Of a stretch of DNA of 64,000 nt, positions 9,961 to 20,344 are shown one piece after another. The stretch's first letter is position 1. Every line of letters starts with the position of its first letter. The DNA is from Diphasiastrum complanatum (Eukaryota > Streptophyta > Lycopodiopsida > Lycopodiales > Lycopodiaceae). The notes under the pieces are model-generated. The model made no database searches. It worked only from the letters and a program-made list of their open reading frames with translations, and was not told the origin of the DNA. The stretch is from positions 52,382,592 through 52,446,591 of the forward strand of contig CM055097.1 of assembly GCA_029204225.1 (NCBI GenBank), given 5' to 3'. Both the position numbers and the translations under genes were made by a program.

Positions 9961-11820
9961 TATCCGTCAAAGTAGAGAGAAGCATGGTGATGGACTACTT
10001 GCATGAGTTGGTGAAGCATGACAAGGGGTAGTGCAACAACCTTGTCTACTTCATGCATGCTTGATGGACGGTGTCCGCCGTCAAGTAGGAGGGAAGCATG
10101 GAGAAGGAGTGCTGACATGGGATATATGTACTTAATGAGAGATGAAGCATGGCGAGAGCTAGTGCAACTGCCTTGTCTACTTCATGCATGCTTGACGGAC
10201 AACGTCCGTCAAATAGGAGGGAAGCATGGAGAAGAAGGAGTGCTCATATGGGATGTATGTGCTTAATGAGAGGTGAAGCATGGTGCAACAACAATGTCTA
10301 CTTCATGCATGCTTGACAGACGACGTCCATCAAGTAGGAATGAAGCATGGAGAAGGAGTGCTGACATGGGATATATGTGCTTAATGAGAAGTGAAGCATG
10401 GTGGGGGCTAGTGCAATAGCCTTGTCTACTTCATGCATGCTTGATGAACGACATCCGTCAAGGTAGACAGAAGCATGCGTTGGTGAAGCTAGCAAGGGCT
10501 AGTGCAATAACCTTGTCTACTTCATGTCGGCTTGACGGATGTTGTTCGTCAAGTAGGAGGGAAGCATGAAGAAGGAGTGCGGACATGGGATATATGTACT
10601 TAATGAGAGGTGAAGCATGGTGAGCACTAGTGCAACTGCCTTGTCTACTTCATGCATGCTTGATGGACGACGTCCGTCAAGTAGGAGAGAAGCATGGAGA
10701 AGGAGTGCTCACATGGGATGTAGGTGCTTAATGAGAGGTGAAGCATGGTGCAACAACCTTGTCTACTTCATGCATGCTCGGACTATGTCCATCAAGTTGC
10801 CTTGTCTACTTCATGCATGTGTCTGTCAAGTAGGAGGGAAGCATGGAGAAGGAGTGCTAACATGGGATGTAGGTGCAATTGCCTTGTCTACTTCATGCAT
10901 GCTTGATGGACGACATCCGTCAAGTACGCAAGTAGCATGGAGAAGGAGTGCTAACATGGGATGTAGGTGTGTAATGAGAGGTGAAGCATGGTGAGTTCTA
11001 GCGCATTAGCCTTGTCCACTTCATGCATGTTTGATGGACAATGTCTGTCAAATAGGAGGGTAGCATGGGGAAGGAGTGCACATGAAATGTATGTGTTAAT
11101 GGGAGGTGAAACATGGTGCAACAACTTTGTTTGTTTCATGCATGCTTGACTAACGACGTTTGTTAAGTAGGAGGGAAGCATGGAGAAGCAGTGCTGACAT
11201 GGAATATATGTGCTTAATTAGAGAGCATGGGGAGAGCTAGTGCACTTGCCTTGTCTACTTCATGCATGCTTGATGGACGACGTCCGTTAAGTACGCAAGA
11301 AGCATGGAGAAGGAGCGCTCACATGGGATGTACATGCTTAATGAGAGGTGAAGCATGGCGAGGGCTAGCTCAACAACCTTGTCTACTTCATTCATTGATT
11401 GACGGACAACGTCCATGGAGGAGGAGGGAAGCATGGAGAAGGAGTGCTCACATGGAATGTACGTGCTAACTAGTGTGTACAACCTTGTCTAATTCATTCA
11501 TGCTTGATGGATTACATTTTTCAAGGTAGATGGAAACATGATGAAGGGCTACCCACATGCGATGTATGTGTTTAATGAGGTCTAGTGCATAAAACCTTTT
11601 TTATACCTTGTATATTGCATTCATGCTTGACGAACGATTGTCATGAAGATGGAGAGAAGCATGATGAAGGGTAGCCTACATGTGCTCTATGTGAATTATG
11701 AAGGCTAGTGCAACAGCCTTGTCTACTTCATGCATCCTTGGGGATGGACGACTCCGTCAAAGAGGAGGGAAGCATGGTGATGGGCTACCTACATGCGCTC
11801 CATGTGCTTGGTGAGGGCCT
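9958..11820. repeat. ~125-bp satellite array, about 16 diverged units, each with a dyad
   Basis: Units average about 120-130 bp and consist of three parts: AAGCATGGAGAAGGAGTGCT with ACATGGGATGTATGTGCTTA, then GAGAGGTGAAGCATGG, then CTTGTCTACTTCATGCATGC followed by a dyad. The dyad reads CTTGATGGAC-GAC-GTCCGTCAAG, with 10-base arms and a 3-base spacer. I locate dyads near 10050, 10190, 10311, 10440, 10531, 10660, 10777, 10902, 11029, 11145, 11269, 11396, 11502, 11627 and 11732, with a partial unit near 10815 and another at the left edge. Divergence rises towards the right end. ORFs here (for example 10617-10994) arise from the repeat and show no protein similarity. Confidence 0.9.
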
Positions 11821-12289
11821 TTAATTGTGTACTTCGTGTGTGTGGTGGTGATTACTTTTAATCGTTCACTCCATTAACTAAGAACTTAATATAAAATTTA
11901 AATTGGTTAATTCAAATTTCCCCCAAAAATGAATTCCTCCAAAATTTCTCAGTTCAAATTTTCTAGTTCAGCTTTAAACTCCTCTTAAACATTTTAATGA
12001 TATTTCAAAGTGTTGGCTCTCTCCTCTATTTAAACTTAGCATTTAGTGTCTATCCTTCCACCAAAATTCACAACTTTTAGTTTTGTAGTTGGCTGTTTAT
12101 GCTTTATTTATTGCAGAGTTTTATGAGAATCCTATAAGAAGGTACTCCACAAAGTAAGAAACAAAGAAGTAGGTAAGAAGAAGGATGGAGCAACATACAT
12201 GTAGTGGGAAGGATGGAATCGATGTGCCGAGCAACAAGCTGAGCTCTTTGGAGGACCAAGGTATGTAAATTTGTTTATTTGTTGAGATA
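11821..12289. other. No gene recognised
   Basis: AT-rich sequence between the satellite and the next minisatellite, with no domain and no long ORF on either strand. Confidence 0.4.
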
Positions 12290-12562
12290 GATTCAATCCG
12301 ATAGAATGAGATCTATTTAGGCTATGTGTTGCATGCTATTCAATTAGAATGAGATCTATTTAGGCTGTGTATTGTATGCTATTCAAATAGACTGAGATTT
12401 GTTTAGATTGTGTAATGCAAGCTATTCAAATAGATTGAGATTTGTTTAGGCTGTGTTGCAAGCTATTTAAATAGATTGAGATCTGTTCAAGCTTTGTGTT
12501 GCATGCTATTCAAATAGATTGAGATCAGTTCAGGCTGTCTATTGCATGGTATTCAAATAGAA
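12290..12562. repeat. Minisatellite, unit about 45-60 bp, about five copies
   Basis: The unit has the form AAATAGATTGAGATCTGTTT-AGGCTGTGT-TGCATGCTATTC and is repeated about five times with point changes (GAATGAGATCTATTTAGGC, GACTGAGATTTGTTTAGAT and similar). It is immediately followed by a G/T-rich tract. Confidence 0.8.
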
Positions 12563-12589
12563 TGTTTGTAGAATCTATTTTGTGTTGTT

Positions 12590-12800
12590 GTATGGGTTTT
12601 GTGGGGATTTTGAATGGTTGGTGTGGGACTTTTGCATGGGATTTTGGGATTTTGATGGGCATTGTGGTTTTGGGCTGTTTTGTTGGGGGTTTGTGTCTGT
12701 TTTTTTTGGTTGAATGGGCTTGTTTTGGGTTTTTTGCATGGGTTTGTGGTTTTTTTTGCTTTGGGGTGCGCCAAAATAGGGAGGAAGAGGTTGGGACCAC
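12590..12800. repeat. G/T-rich low-complexity tract
   Basis: The plus strand is made of TTTTGGG, TGGGTTTT and TTTTTT words, with almost no C on this strand up to about 12770. Overlapping ORFs in several frames (12525-12880) result from this skew and are not genes. Confidence 0.7.
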
Positions 12801-13182
12801 TTTCTCCTATATATATTTGCTTCTATTTTTGGAAGGCTTTTAGTGCTTATCATTTTTTTGGAAACTAAAAGGTTAAGCATGTGTTTCCTAGCACAAAACT
12901 AGGATGGGTGGCTTGTTGATAACATAGTTTTGGTTTTTTATGTATTAGGATAGTGCTCAAATAGAACATGTGTCTTTTACCTTTTATATCTTTAAACAAT
13001 TCATAGTATATTTCATATTAGTATGTTAAAGTGGCCATATAACCTTATCTCAAGGATAATTATAACCCTTAAGCCTAATGGAATGAAAAAAATATGATAA
13101 CACTGGTGGATACATTAATGCATACATCCACTTCTTTGTGTGTGAGGATTCCATCTCCTTCTTTTTCATTTCTTCTCGATAT

Positions 13183-14135
13183 GTTGATGGACAACGTCCT
13201 TCAAGATTGAATGAAGTAGAGATAAATATCCTACTAAGGCCCCTTTCCCTTTTGAGGTTATCTTGTTCTATTCTTTCTCCTTTCTTCTCACTATGTTAAC
13301 GGAGAACGTCCATCAGGAATGAATGAAGTACAGGTAACTAGCCTACTAAGCTCTTGTTCCACTTGATATTCTCTTTTTCTATTCCTTTTCTTGTTAGCTT
13401 CTTCTTTCATGGCATTCTTTTTTTGATTATTTGACACCTTGTGTGCAGGGCTTGAGATTTGACATGCACACCCACATTTGGGATTGAAAGGCTTGTTTTG
13501 ATTTTCACTTTCATGTGACTTCTATAATACATTAAAAAAATTATATTAGATGTAACTTCTAGAAATACGAGAGGTACAATTTTTAGTTGCCTTTCACTCA
13601 TCGTCTTATAATAATACATAAAAATTTGTATTTAAAATAGGGTTAATCTTTTTGGGATTAATATCTTAAAATGTATCATTCATATACACATGACATTTGA
13701 AAGCTAAAATTAAAATAAGGTTTTTGAGTTGAAAGTCAAGTATGAATGTTCTGCAAATACGTTCAATATGGCACATTGTTGGGCACAAGTTGACAACTAG
13801 CAACTAAACCTATGTTGATGATTCCTTATCCTTCTCTCCATGTTGACGGACTACGTCCATCAAGATTGAATGAATGAAGTGGAGATAACTAGCCTACTAG
13901 TGGGTGACCTCTCGGGGGAGCATAGTTTTGATTTTATTTCACCTCAATCTTGTTCACTCTTCTTAATTCCAAAATTATTTCTTATATTCTATTACCTCAA
14001 GACTCCCTTTGTTGGGATTTATGTCGTGTATGATAGGCTAAAGTCGAGGATTTAATCTATTTATATCCTTGTCCATGCTATTTATCTCTGCTTCATCAAG
14101 AGTGAGTGAAATAGACATAAATAGTTTGCTAAGAC
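13183..14135 (+). repeat. Dispersed relatives of the satellite dyad (three clear copies, one weak)
   Basis: The dyads are GTTGATGGACAACGTCCTTC at 13183, GTTAACGGAGAACGTCCATC at 13295 and GTTGACGGACTACGTCCATC at 13842. Each is followed by TGAATGAAGTNGAGATAA and CTACTAAG-like sequence that is not in the satellite units. A degraded fourth copy lies near 14085-14135 (GAGTGAGTGAAATAGACATA). The rest of 12801-14360 is AT-rich without a recognisable gene. An ORF at 13870-14055 is unrecognised. Confidence 0.7.
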
Positions 14136-14360
14136 TTCACAAAACACTTACATACCAAGTTGGGAGTCATGTTCCTTGCTTTTGTCTACCTTCATGAACT
14201 TGTCTATAAGAGATGAAATATTATTATTCTATTTTAACATTCTATTCATCTCCACTTCATTTTTTCAATCGATAATTCATGAAAATGGATAGTCCTTTGG
14301 AATTCAACCACTTTTTCACGGGCAAAGCCCATGAAATAGGTTATGTTTTGAATTCTCTCA

Positions 14361-14847
14361 GGTAGAGAGAGAAAGCTAGAAATCCAATAACACTCAAAAT
14401 CCATATAATCACCAAATCAATTAGCTTCAAAATGAGGAGTACAATGATACTAGTAGATCCACGAGCTACCACTATGCTTAACTATGATTGGACCATAGTT
14501 TGTCACCTCTTAATCCTATTGGACCATTGATCCATGCACCTCTTAATTCTATTGGACTATATTCAAGCACACCTCAATTTCCTATTGGATCTCACATGGT
14601 TCCACCTCTAAATCCTATTGGACCTCTTGGAATTCATCGAACAAAAGCATTACACTTGTCTACACTCTAATTGGCATGAGTTTAGTCTCTTACTCTATTT
14701 TGGCTCAATAGTGGCATTACAAGTGGAAATGCATAATTTGCAATCTATGCCAAATTTGTTCCTATCAACATCCTACACCTAGATGCTTGATGTAAAAAAC
14801 ATAAGACCCCTATACCTAACACATATAATCTTTTTCAATTCTTCACA
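14361..14847 (-). repeat. LTR fragment, same family as 48634-49064
   Basis: 14361-14418 and 14730-14847 match the copia LTR at 48895-49064 nearly base for base. On the minus strand the shared right edge reads TGTGAAGAATTG, an LTR-like TG start. The internal 310 bp (14419-14729) are missing from the other copy and contain a 33-bp minisatellite. The left part of the LTR and any element body are absent here. Confidence 0.75.
14504..14636 (+). repeat. 33-bp minisatellite, four units
   Basis: Units start CACCTC at 14504, 14537, 14570 and 14603, an exact 33-bp spacing, with consensus CACCTCTTAATCCTATTGGA. Being a multiple of three, they create a periodic peptide (PLNPIGPL-like) in a chance ORF at 14488-14670. 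The array lies within the LTR fragment. Confidence 0.85.
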
Positions 14848-15972
14848 GTTAATTCACTTTGAAATAATTGAAATTCAGTTTGCATGTTGGATCTTCCCAT
14901 GTACTTGGATTCTAGGCTCTTTTGTGGCCAAATTTGGCTTGTTTTCCATGTTATTGGCACAAAATTGAGGGTAGAATTTAAAATCCAACAAGATCAGATC
15001 AATTGATTGGTTGTAACTCTGTATTTTGGATTGCATGTGGATTTGTTTGACTTCTAGAAACCAAGAAATCATGGTTCTCAGGCCATACTGCTTCATAGAA
15101 TTTGTATGAAGTCTTCATGGAACTCTTTTTGACCATTTAAGACTGTTTGGATCATCAATTTTAGGCTTGGTTGAGTGTTTGCATGTTTTTGAACATATTG
15201 GTCTAGAAAAAGTGCGCCATCCTACAGCTTAATTGGCTGTTCAAAACTCACGCGTGTGAGTCCTAAGTGACAAGCTGATGTGGCAACTGTCTTGTTCACT
15301 GTGTCTCCCTCTGTACAGAACTTTACATCACCCAATTTGGTGTCCTGTAGCCAAAGATATGAGCATCTGAAGTTTTGCAATTTTGTGTGCAAAATTGGCA
15401 AAATTTCCAATTCTTCTGATTGCATGCATGACAATTTCCTATTTTGATGTACTATGCTTGCATGGAATGTCTACATGTGGTTTCTTTGAGTGATTATGAC
15501 ATGCATGGGTTGGTTAGATCTGTTTTAAGTGGTCATACACATGTACTCTGATAGGTAGATACAAAACTGGATTTTATAGCTGACAATTTCCGTAACACTG
15601 AATTTTTAAGTAAAATTTCGTAAAGTAAAAAAACAGTTTAATGTCGCATGTCGTGCATGCCTGATGGATATTAATGAAGTAAAATTAAGAATCGAACAGT
15701 GAATCGAATTTTCGCTTTCAATTACTTAATAATTGACTGTGATTTTCTATGAATTTTTAGAAAACGTAAAATTTAAAAAAAAAAAATTAAAGTGCGAAAA
15801 CTCAAAATTTTTTGTTTTTTTCCAATTTCTTGTAATATCTATGAAATTGACTAAAAACAGTGATTTGACCATACTAGAGTCAATTTCAGTCAGTTTTTTG
15901 GTCAACGATAGTTCACTATGAGTTAATCTGATATTTACTAAATTTAGTAATTTTCATGATAGATATATCAAG
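14848..15972. other. No gene; probable leader region before the chromovirus gag
   Basis: AT-rich. Neither the 5' LTR of the following gypsy element (start TGTTATGTCC) nor a clear primer-binding site is present, so that element is truncated at its 5' side. Confidence 0.4.
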
Positions 15973-17001
15973 ATGGCCGAAGAAACTTCAAATCAGGCTG
16001 CGAATCCAGGTGCACCATCTTATATGGTGATTTGTCAGCCGTTGAGTACGGCACTAAATGACATGAATAATCGTAATCAGATGAGAGATCAGCAAATGGA
16101 GGTTCTTTTGAGTCAAGTCAAATTGATGTCTTCACCCAATCTCGATTTTCAACCAAAGATTTATTCGGGCGAGAAGAAGGAGGTCGAGGACTGGCTGGCC
16201 AAGTGGAGTAGTTACTTTAATTTACACGGTGTTCCTGATGAGAAGAAAATTGAAAGTGTCGTGTTGTTCTTACGAGGCAAAGCGTCATCGTGGTAGCGAG
16301 ATTTACCGGTGAAGCCAACTACTTGGGATGCGTTTGCGGAAGTTTTCAAGAAAGCTTTCGTAGTTGCTGATGACGTGGACTACTACCTAAAGTTCGTGAA
16401 CTGCAAGATGGGTACAAAGAGTTTAGACTCTTATACCCAGGAATTCACGGACCTATCGAATAGGGTTCCATCATTCGATGCGAAGTTGGCATTATGGCAG
16501 TTTGTCCTAGGTTTGCCAGCTGACTATCAGAACGAATGTAGGCAAAATGTACTTCAAAGCCTCGAGGATGTATTTTGAATTGCAAAATCATATGATTCCA
16601 CAGTGGTGGCATCCAGGAAGCAATTTGCGCAAGTTCCAACCACTTTGAAAACCAAGAAGGGTAAGAAGCGTGGTCCAGACCAAGCAAAATATTTTGACGA
16701 ATTAGATCAAGCAGCATCGGAACCTAGGAAGCCGAAGAGAAAGAGATTCAAGAAATCTATGTCCTGGGAAAGGGCTAAAAGAGAGAATTTTTGTTTTGTC
16801 TATAAGAAGCCTGGACATATGATGAAATTTTGTCTAGAAAGGAAGAAAGGATCTGCTCACATGATAGAAATCCCAGGAGGCAATGGTAAGACTTTGAAAA
16901 TTAACCGGATGGATTGTGAGTGTAAATGTTCTTTTAGTACTACTTTTTTCTTGCCTAATGAACTTTTTTGTTTAATTGGCACAGTTAAAGATCAAGAATG
17001 A
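15973..17001 (+). pseudogene. Ty3/gypsy (chromovirus) gag with two in-frame stops
   Basis: One frame runs from the Met at 15973 to 17001 with a TAG at 16294 (in SSW*RDLP) and a TGA at 16576. The capsid part contains FQPKIYSGEKKEVEDWLAKW, SVVLFLRGKASSW, TWDAFAEVFKKAF and DSYTQEFTDLSNRVP, which are typical of plant gypsy gag. A basic stretch follows (16640-16760). The zinc knuckle near 16790 reads CFVYKKPGHMMKFC: the second Cys of the family CX2CX4HX4C motif is Tyr, a TGT to TAT change, so zinc binding should be lost. The last codons overlap the protease frame by ATGA. Confidence 0.85.
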
Positions 17002-17501
17002 GTATTTTATTGGACAATGATTCAACTCATAATTTTATCAATTCTTGTCTTGTGCAAAAGCTCAGCTTGGAAACTGAAACCAGCAATCATAGATATAAAG
17101 TTTATCTAGCTTTAGTAGCAGAGTTGGAGACTTGGAACGTGAAAGTCCCAAAGCTCCCAGTTTTGGTGCAAGGACACACAAAATTAGTTAATTTTCTTGT
17201 TTTAGACCTAGCTCGTACTGATTTAATTTTAGGTTATGAATGGTTATTCAATAAATCGCCTTCTCTGTTAATTGATTTTGAGAAGCATGTTCTCACTTTC
17301 AAGGAGGGTGATAAGGTAGTTACATTATTTGGTAGTAATTTTGTACGTCTGTTGGATCAGATTTCTACAATTAATAAAATGGAAGCATTGGATTATTTTG
17401 AGTATGAAGTTTTTTCAATTTATGTTATTCCAGTTGTGGATATTCCTGGAATGCATCTAAATGGTTGTGAATTCTCAACAATTCTTAACTCAGTAAATTA
17501 A
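16998..17501 (+). pseudogene. Ty3/gypsy aspartic protease, degenerate
   Basis: A frame of 167 codons that overlaps the end of gag by four bases (ATGA) and is shifted relative to it. The retropepsin active site reads LLDNDSTHNFINS where the family has L(I/V)DSG(A/S)THNFI, so the DSG triplet is disrupted. The C-terminal RTDLILGYEWLFNKSPSLLI corresponds to the usual DXILGMDWL segment. Chromoviruses normally have one gag-pol frame, so the shift is probably decay. Confidence 0.8.
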
Positions 17502-17559
17502 GATCATAAACAAGCAGTGAAAGAACAGATCATAAATTTTTCCCATCTGAATTACCTCA

Positions 17560-18320
17560 TCGTCTAGGTCAGTATACCACAGAATTGAGTTAATTCCAGG
17601 AAGTCAACCTGTCTCTAGACAACCTTATAGGTTCTCTCAGAAAGAGGAGACAGAGATTTCAAATCAAATAGAAAACTATCTGAGGATGGGACATATACAA
17701 ACTAGTAAATCACCATGGGGCGCTCCTGTTCTTCTTAGAGCAAAGAAAGATGGAGGTTTCAAGATGTGTGTGGATTACGAGGGGCTTAATAAAGTGACTA
17801 TAAAGAATAAACATCCATTACCCAGGATGGATGACCTTGTAGATCGCTTGGGTGGAGCACGGTATTTCACCAAGATAGATCTCAAGACAGGGTATCATCA
17901 AATAAGAATTAAATCATAAGATGTCCAAAAGACAAGATTTCGTTCTAGATTTGGTTATTATGAATTTCTAGTGTTGCCATTTGGATTAACGAATGCTCCA
18001 GCAACGTTCCAGCAAATGATGAACGATTTATTTTGTCCATATCTGGGGAAGTTTGTGGTAGCATTCTTAGACGATATTCTTGTTTATAGTAAACCCTTGA
18101 TGGAACACATAGAACACTTAAAAATCGTCTTGATGAAGCTCCGTCAGGAGTTACTCTACGCTAAAGAGTCCAAGTGTAAATTCATTAAGCAAGGGTTGCT
18201 TTATCTCGGTCATAAGATCACAATAAATGGGATCAAGATTGACGAGGATAAAATCAAGATTGTGATTGAGTGGCCAATTCCAGAAACTGTGAAGCAGGGA
18301 AAGTCTTTTTAGATTTTACA
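17560..18320 (+). pseudogene. Ty3/gypsy reverse transcriptase, interrupted
   Basis: Conserved RT blocks are visible in order: [87 protein letters not shown] and VVAFLDDILVYS. The FLDD catalytic pair and the first aspartate (KIDL) are intact. An in-frame TAA at 17917 interrupts the frame between QIRIKS and DVQKTRF. The frame then shifts near 18305 into the RNase H linker. Sequence before 17680 is frameshifted. Confidence 0.9.
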
Positions 18321-18995
18321 CTTTTCTTTAAGAGATTTATTGAGGATTATGATAAGCTAGCAGCACTGCTTAATAATCTGACAAAAGGAATTGTTAATAA
18401 AAAGAAAAAGAGGAATCAACCTAGTCCTCCTGTTGTTTGGAACGAGGAATTGAATCAATGTTTTGAGAAACTTAAAATAATGATTGTTTTAGTTCCCGTG
18501 TTACAAATTGCAAATCCAGATTTACCTTACGTCATTTGAACAGACGCAAGTGATGTTGCAGTCGGAGCAGTTCTATTACAAATGGATAGGCCACTAGCAT
18601 TTGAAAGCAAAAAATTCATTGGTCCTCAGTTGTGTTATACTACGTAGGAAAAGGAATTGTTTGTTGTAATCCATGCACTTAATACTTGTATGGTAGTAAG
18701 TTTGTAGTGTATATGGATCACCAGCCTCTTAAGTATTTTTGTAATCAACATGATCTTCGGGGGAAAAAAGCTCGGTGGGCTGAATTGATGCAAGAATTTG
18801 ATCATGAAATCCGTTACATAAGAAGCAACTCTAATAAAGTTGTAGATGCTCTTAGTCGGATCGGTGAATTGAAAAAGTTGTCATTCACCCAGATTTCTGC
18901 AAATCTATATCTTTTGCTAAGAGGAAAATATGAATCAGATTTTGATTTTGGTCACATTTGGAACATTGTTCAGACCGGAAGAAATGGACAATGTT
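18305..18995 (+). pseudogene. Ty3/gypsy RNase H and connection domain, broken
   Basis: The connection domain reads FKRFIEDYDKLAALLNNLTK. The RNase H core begins near 18525 with a stop, then TDASDVAVGAVLLQMDR (catalytic D of TDAS) and EKELFVVIHAL. After a frameshift it continues YMDHQPLKYF and RWAELMQEFDHEIRYIRSNS with VVDALSR. Stops lie at 18537 and 18645. All core residues are recognisable but spread over three frames. Confidence 0.85.
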
Positions 18996-19427
18996 GAGTC
19001 AGTAACACAGGGGACTCAACTAACTAAGAAAGATAAGAAGATTGTGGAATATCTTAGGATTTCAAAATATTCTAAGATGTTACGTACAGAGAAACATTAT
19101 AAGTTGTCTACCCATTATTGTGGACCTTTCAGGATTGTACGTAGAATTGGTTCTTTGGCATATGAACTCGGTCTTCAAGGAGAATCGACTGCACACCCAG
19201 TGTTTCATGTAAGTCATTTGAAACTGAGTTTACATGATGGTGATACAGTTGGATCGGATGAGGATTTAACCCATTTGGAAGATTTGTCGCTTAGTGTACC
19301 TTTGGAACCTGAGAAAGTGCTCAGAACCAGAGATAAACAATTGAGAAATCGTTCTATCTCTGAGTGCTTAATTCGGTGGAAGGTCGTACTGAGGATGATG
19401 ATTCGTGGCAGAGAGTTGATAGCATAA
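18996..19427 (+). pseudogene. Chromovirus integrase C-terminus with GPY/F module and chromodomain; catalytic core deleted
   Basis: Directly after the RNase H tail the frame (within 18930-19427) resumes at the end of integrase. The HHCC finger and the whole DD35E core are missing, so roughly 600-700 bp were deleted near 18990-19010. What remains is the GPY/F module (HYCGPFRIVRRIGSLAYELG), then AHPVFHVSHLK, and a C-terminal chromodomain-like segment (PEKVLRTRDKQLRNRSISEC then LIRWK). The chromodomain places the element among plant chromoviruses. The family aromatic cage is only partly recognisable. Confidence 0.85.
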
Positions 19428-19471
19428 AGAAGAATTTCTCAAATTTTAGTTTCTAAGAATAGAAATAGTTT

Positions 19472-20040
19472 AAGGAGGGAAGAATGTTATGTCCATGACT
19501 AGTACATAGGATACACTATACTCCTAGTCTTGGATACACCGTACTCCAGTGAAACAAGCTGTTAGTTATGCCATGTCATACTGGACATGAACCGAAAGTA
19601 AGTAATATCCTTGTGAGGCCCAGAACACACTAAGTGGAGTTTAGACAAGGTAATGAGACAGTGTATGCATGTGTAGAGTTATCAATAGCAATTTTATGAA
19701 TAGTTGGTCCATGCATAGGACTCTATTCTAGGTGAATCTATGTATAGGGAACATAGATCTATGCATGGCTATGTGCCCAGGATGCATTAGGTTCTATATA
19801 AGAGGACCAAACTCGCCCTACTCCTCATCATGGTTCTTGATTCATTGCTAGGCTCTCACTCTACATTCATGCTTCTTGTTCCTTGGCTTGGGGTTGAGGC
19901 TTCTAGAGATTGATTGGATGCTTCTACTTGGTTGGGTGGTTTCTCCACAATGCGTTATCCTTTTGTGTTTAGGATTTGTAAGCAGGATCTAAGGAGCTTC
20001 CCTTATAAGAAGCACAAGAAGTTTATGATGGACTAGCTAG
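19472..20040 (+). repeat. Polypurine tract and 3' LTR of the chromovirus
   Basis: The tract AAGGAGGGAAGAA at 19472-19484 is followed by TGTTATGTCCATGACTAG, the LTR start at 19485. A U3 promoter with TATA element CTATATAAGAGG lies at 19791-19802. The 3' end is not certain, because another gypsy fragment begins near 20045. No matching 5' LTR lies upstream of gag. Confidence 0.8.
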
Positions 20041-20044
20041 GATG

Positions 20045-20344
20045 TAGCCTATGAATCTAGCTGAACCAGGGGAAGATGAGAAAAATACTTCAAGCTGGAG
20101 CACAACTTTTGTCAAACCAATTTCAAGCTTTGAGAAATTTGTTGATCAATTATCAAGATTGTTTCGCTTGGACATATAAAGATTTGAAGGGAATTCCTAC
20201 TTTTGTACTTGAGCATACTATCTCTCTTATACCTGATGCACTGCCAAAAGTGACTAGATCTTATCATTGCAATTCGAATGTCACAAATATTATAAAGGTG
20301 TTGCAGAGATTATTGGAAGTTGATTTCATTTATGAGATCGAGCA
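20045..20344 (+). pseudogene. Gypsy (Athila-like) RT N-terminal fragment
   Basis: The frame encodes LLINYQDCFAWTYKDLKGIP then LEHTISLIP and LLEVDFIYEIE. This matches the start of RT in plant gypsy elements whose usual form is CFAWSYxDLKGI...FIYPI. It is cut at 20344, where an inverted copia integrase begins. It may belong with the gypsy protease fragment at 60955-62000, but they are 40 kb apart, so this is only a family-level link. Confidence 0.7.

Noticed and set aside
10617-10994. 125-codon ORF and its neighbours in the satellite
   Set aside because: The peptides repeat with the DNA period and have no similarity to known proteins. Open frames also exist on the other strand.
9958-11820. Resemblance to a CRISPR array (short palindromic repeats with spacers)
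   Set aside because: The dyads are diverged, the 'spacers' are homologous to one another, the period is ~125 bp, and all other content is plant nuclear DNA.
12525-12880. Several 70-100 codon ORFs in overlapping frames near 12.6 kb
   Set aside because: Created by G/T-rich low-complexity sequence. The products are Lys/Pro/Gln- or Phe/Gly/Cys-rich with no structure.
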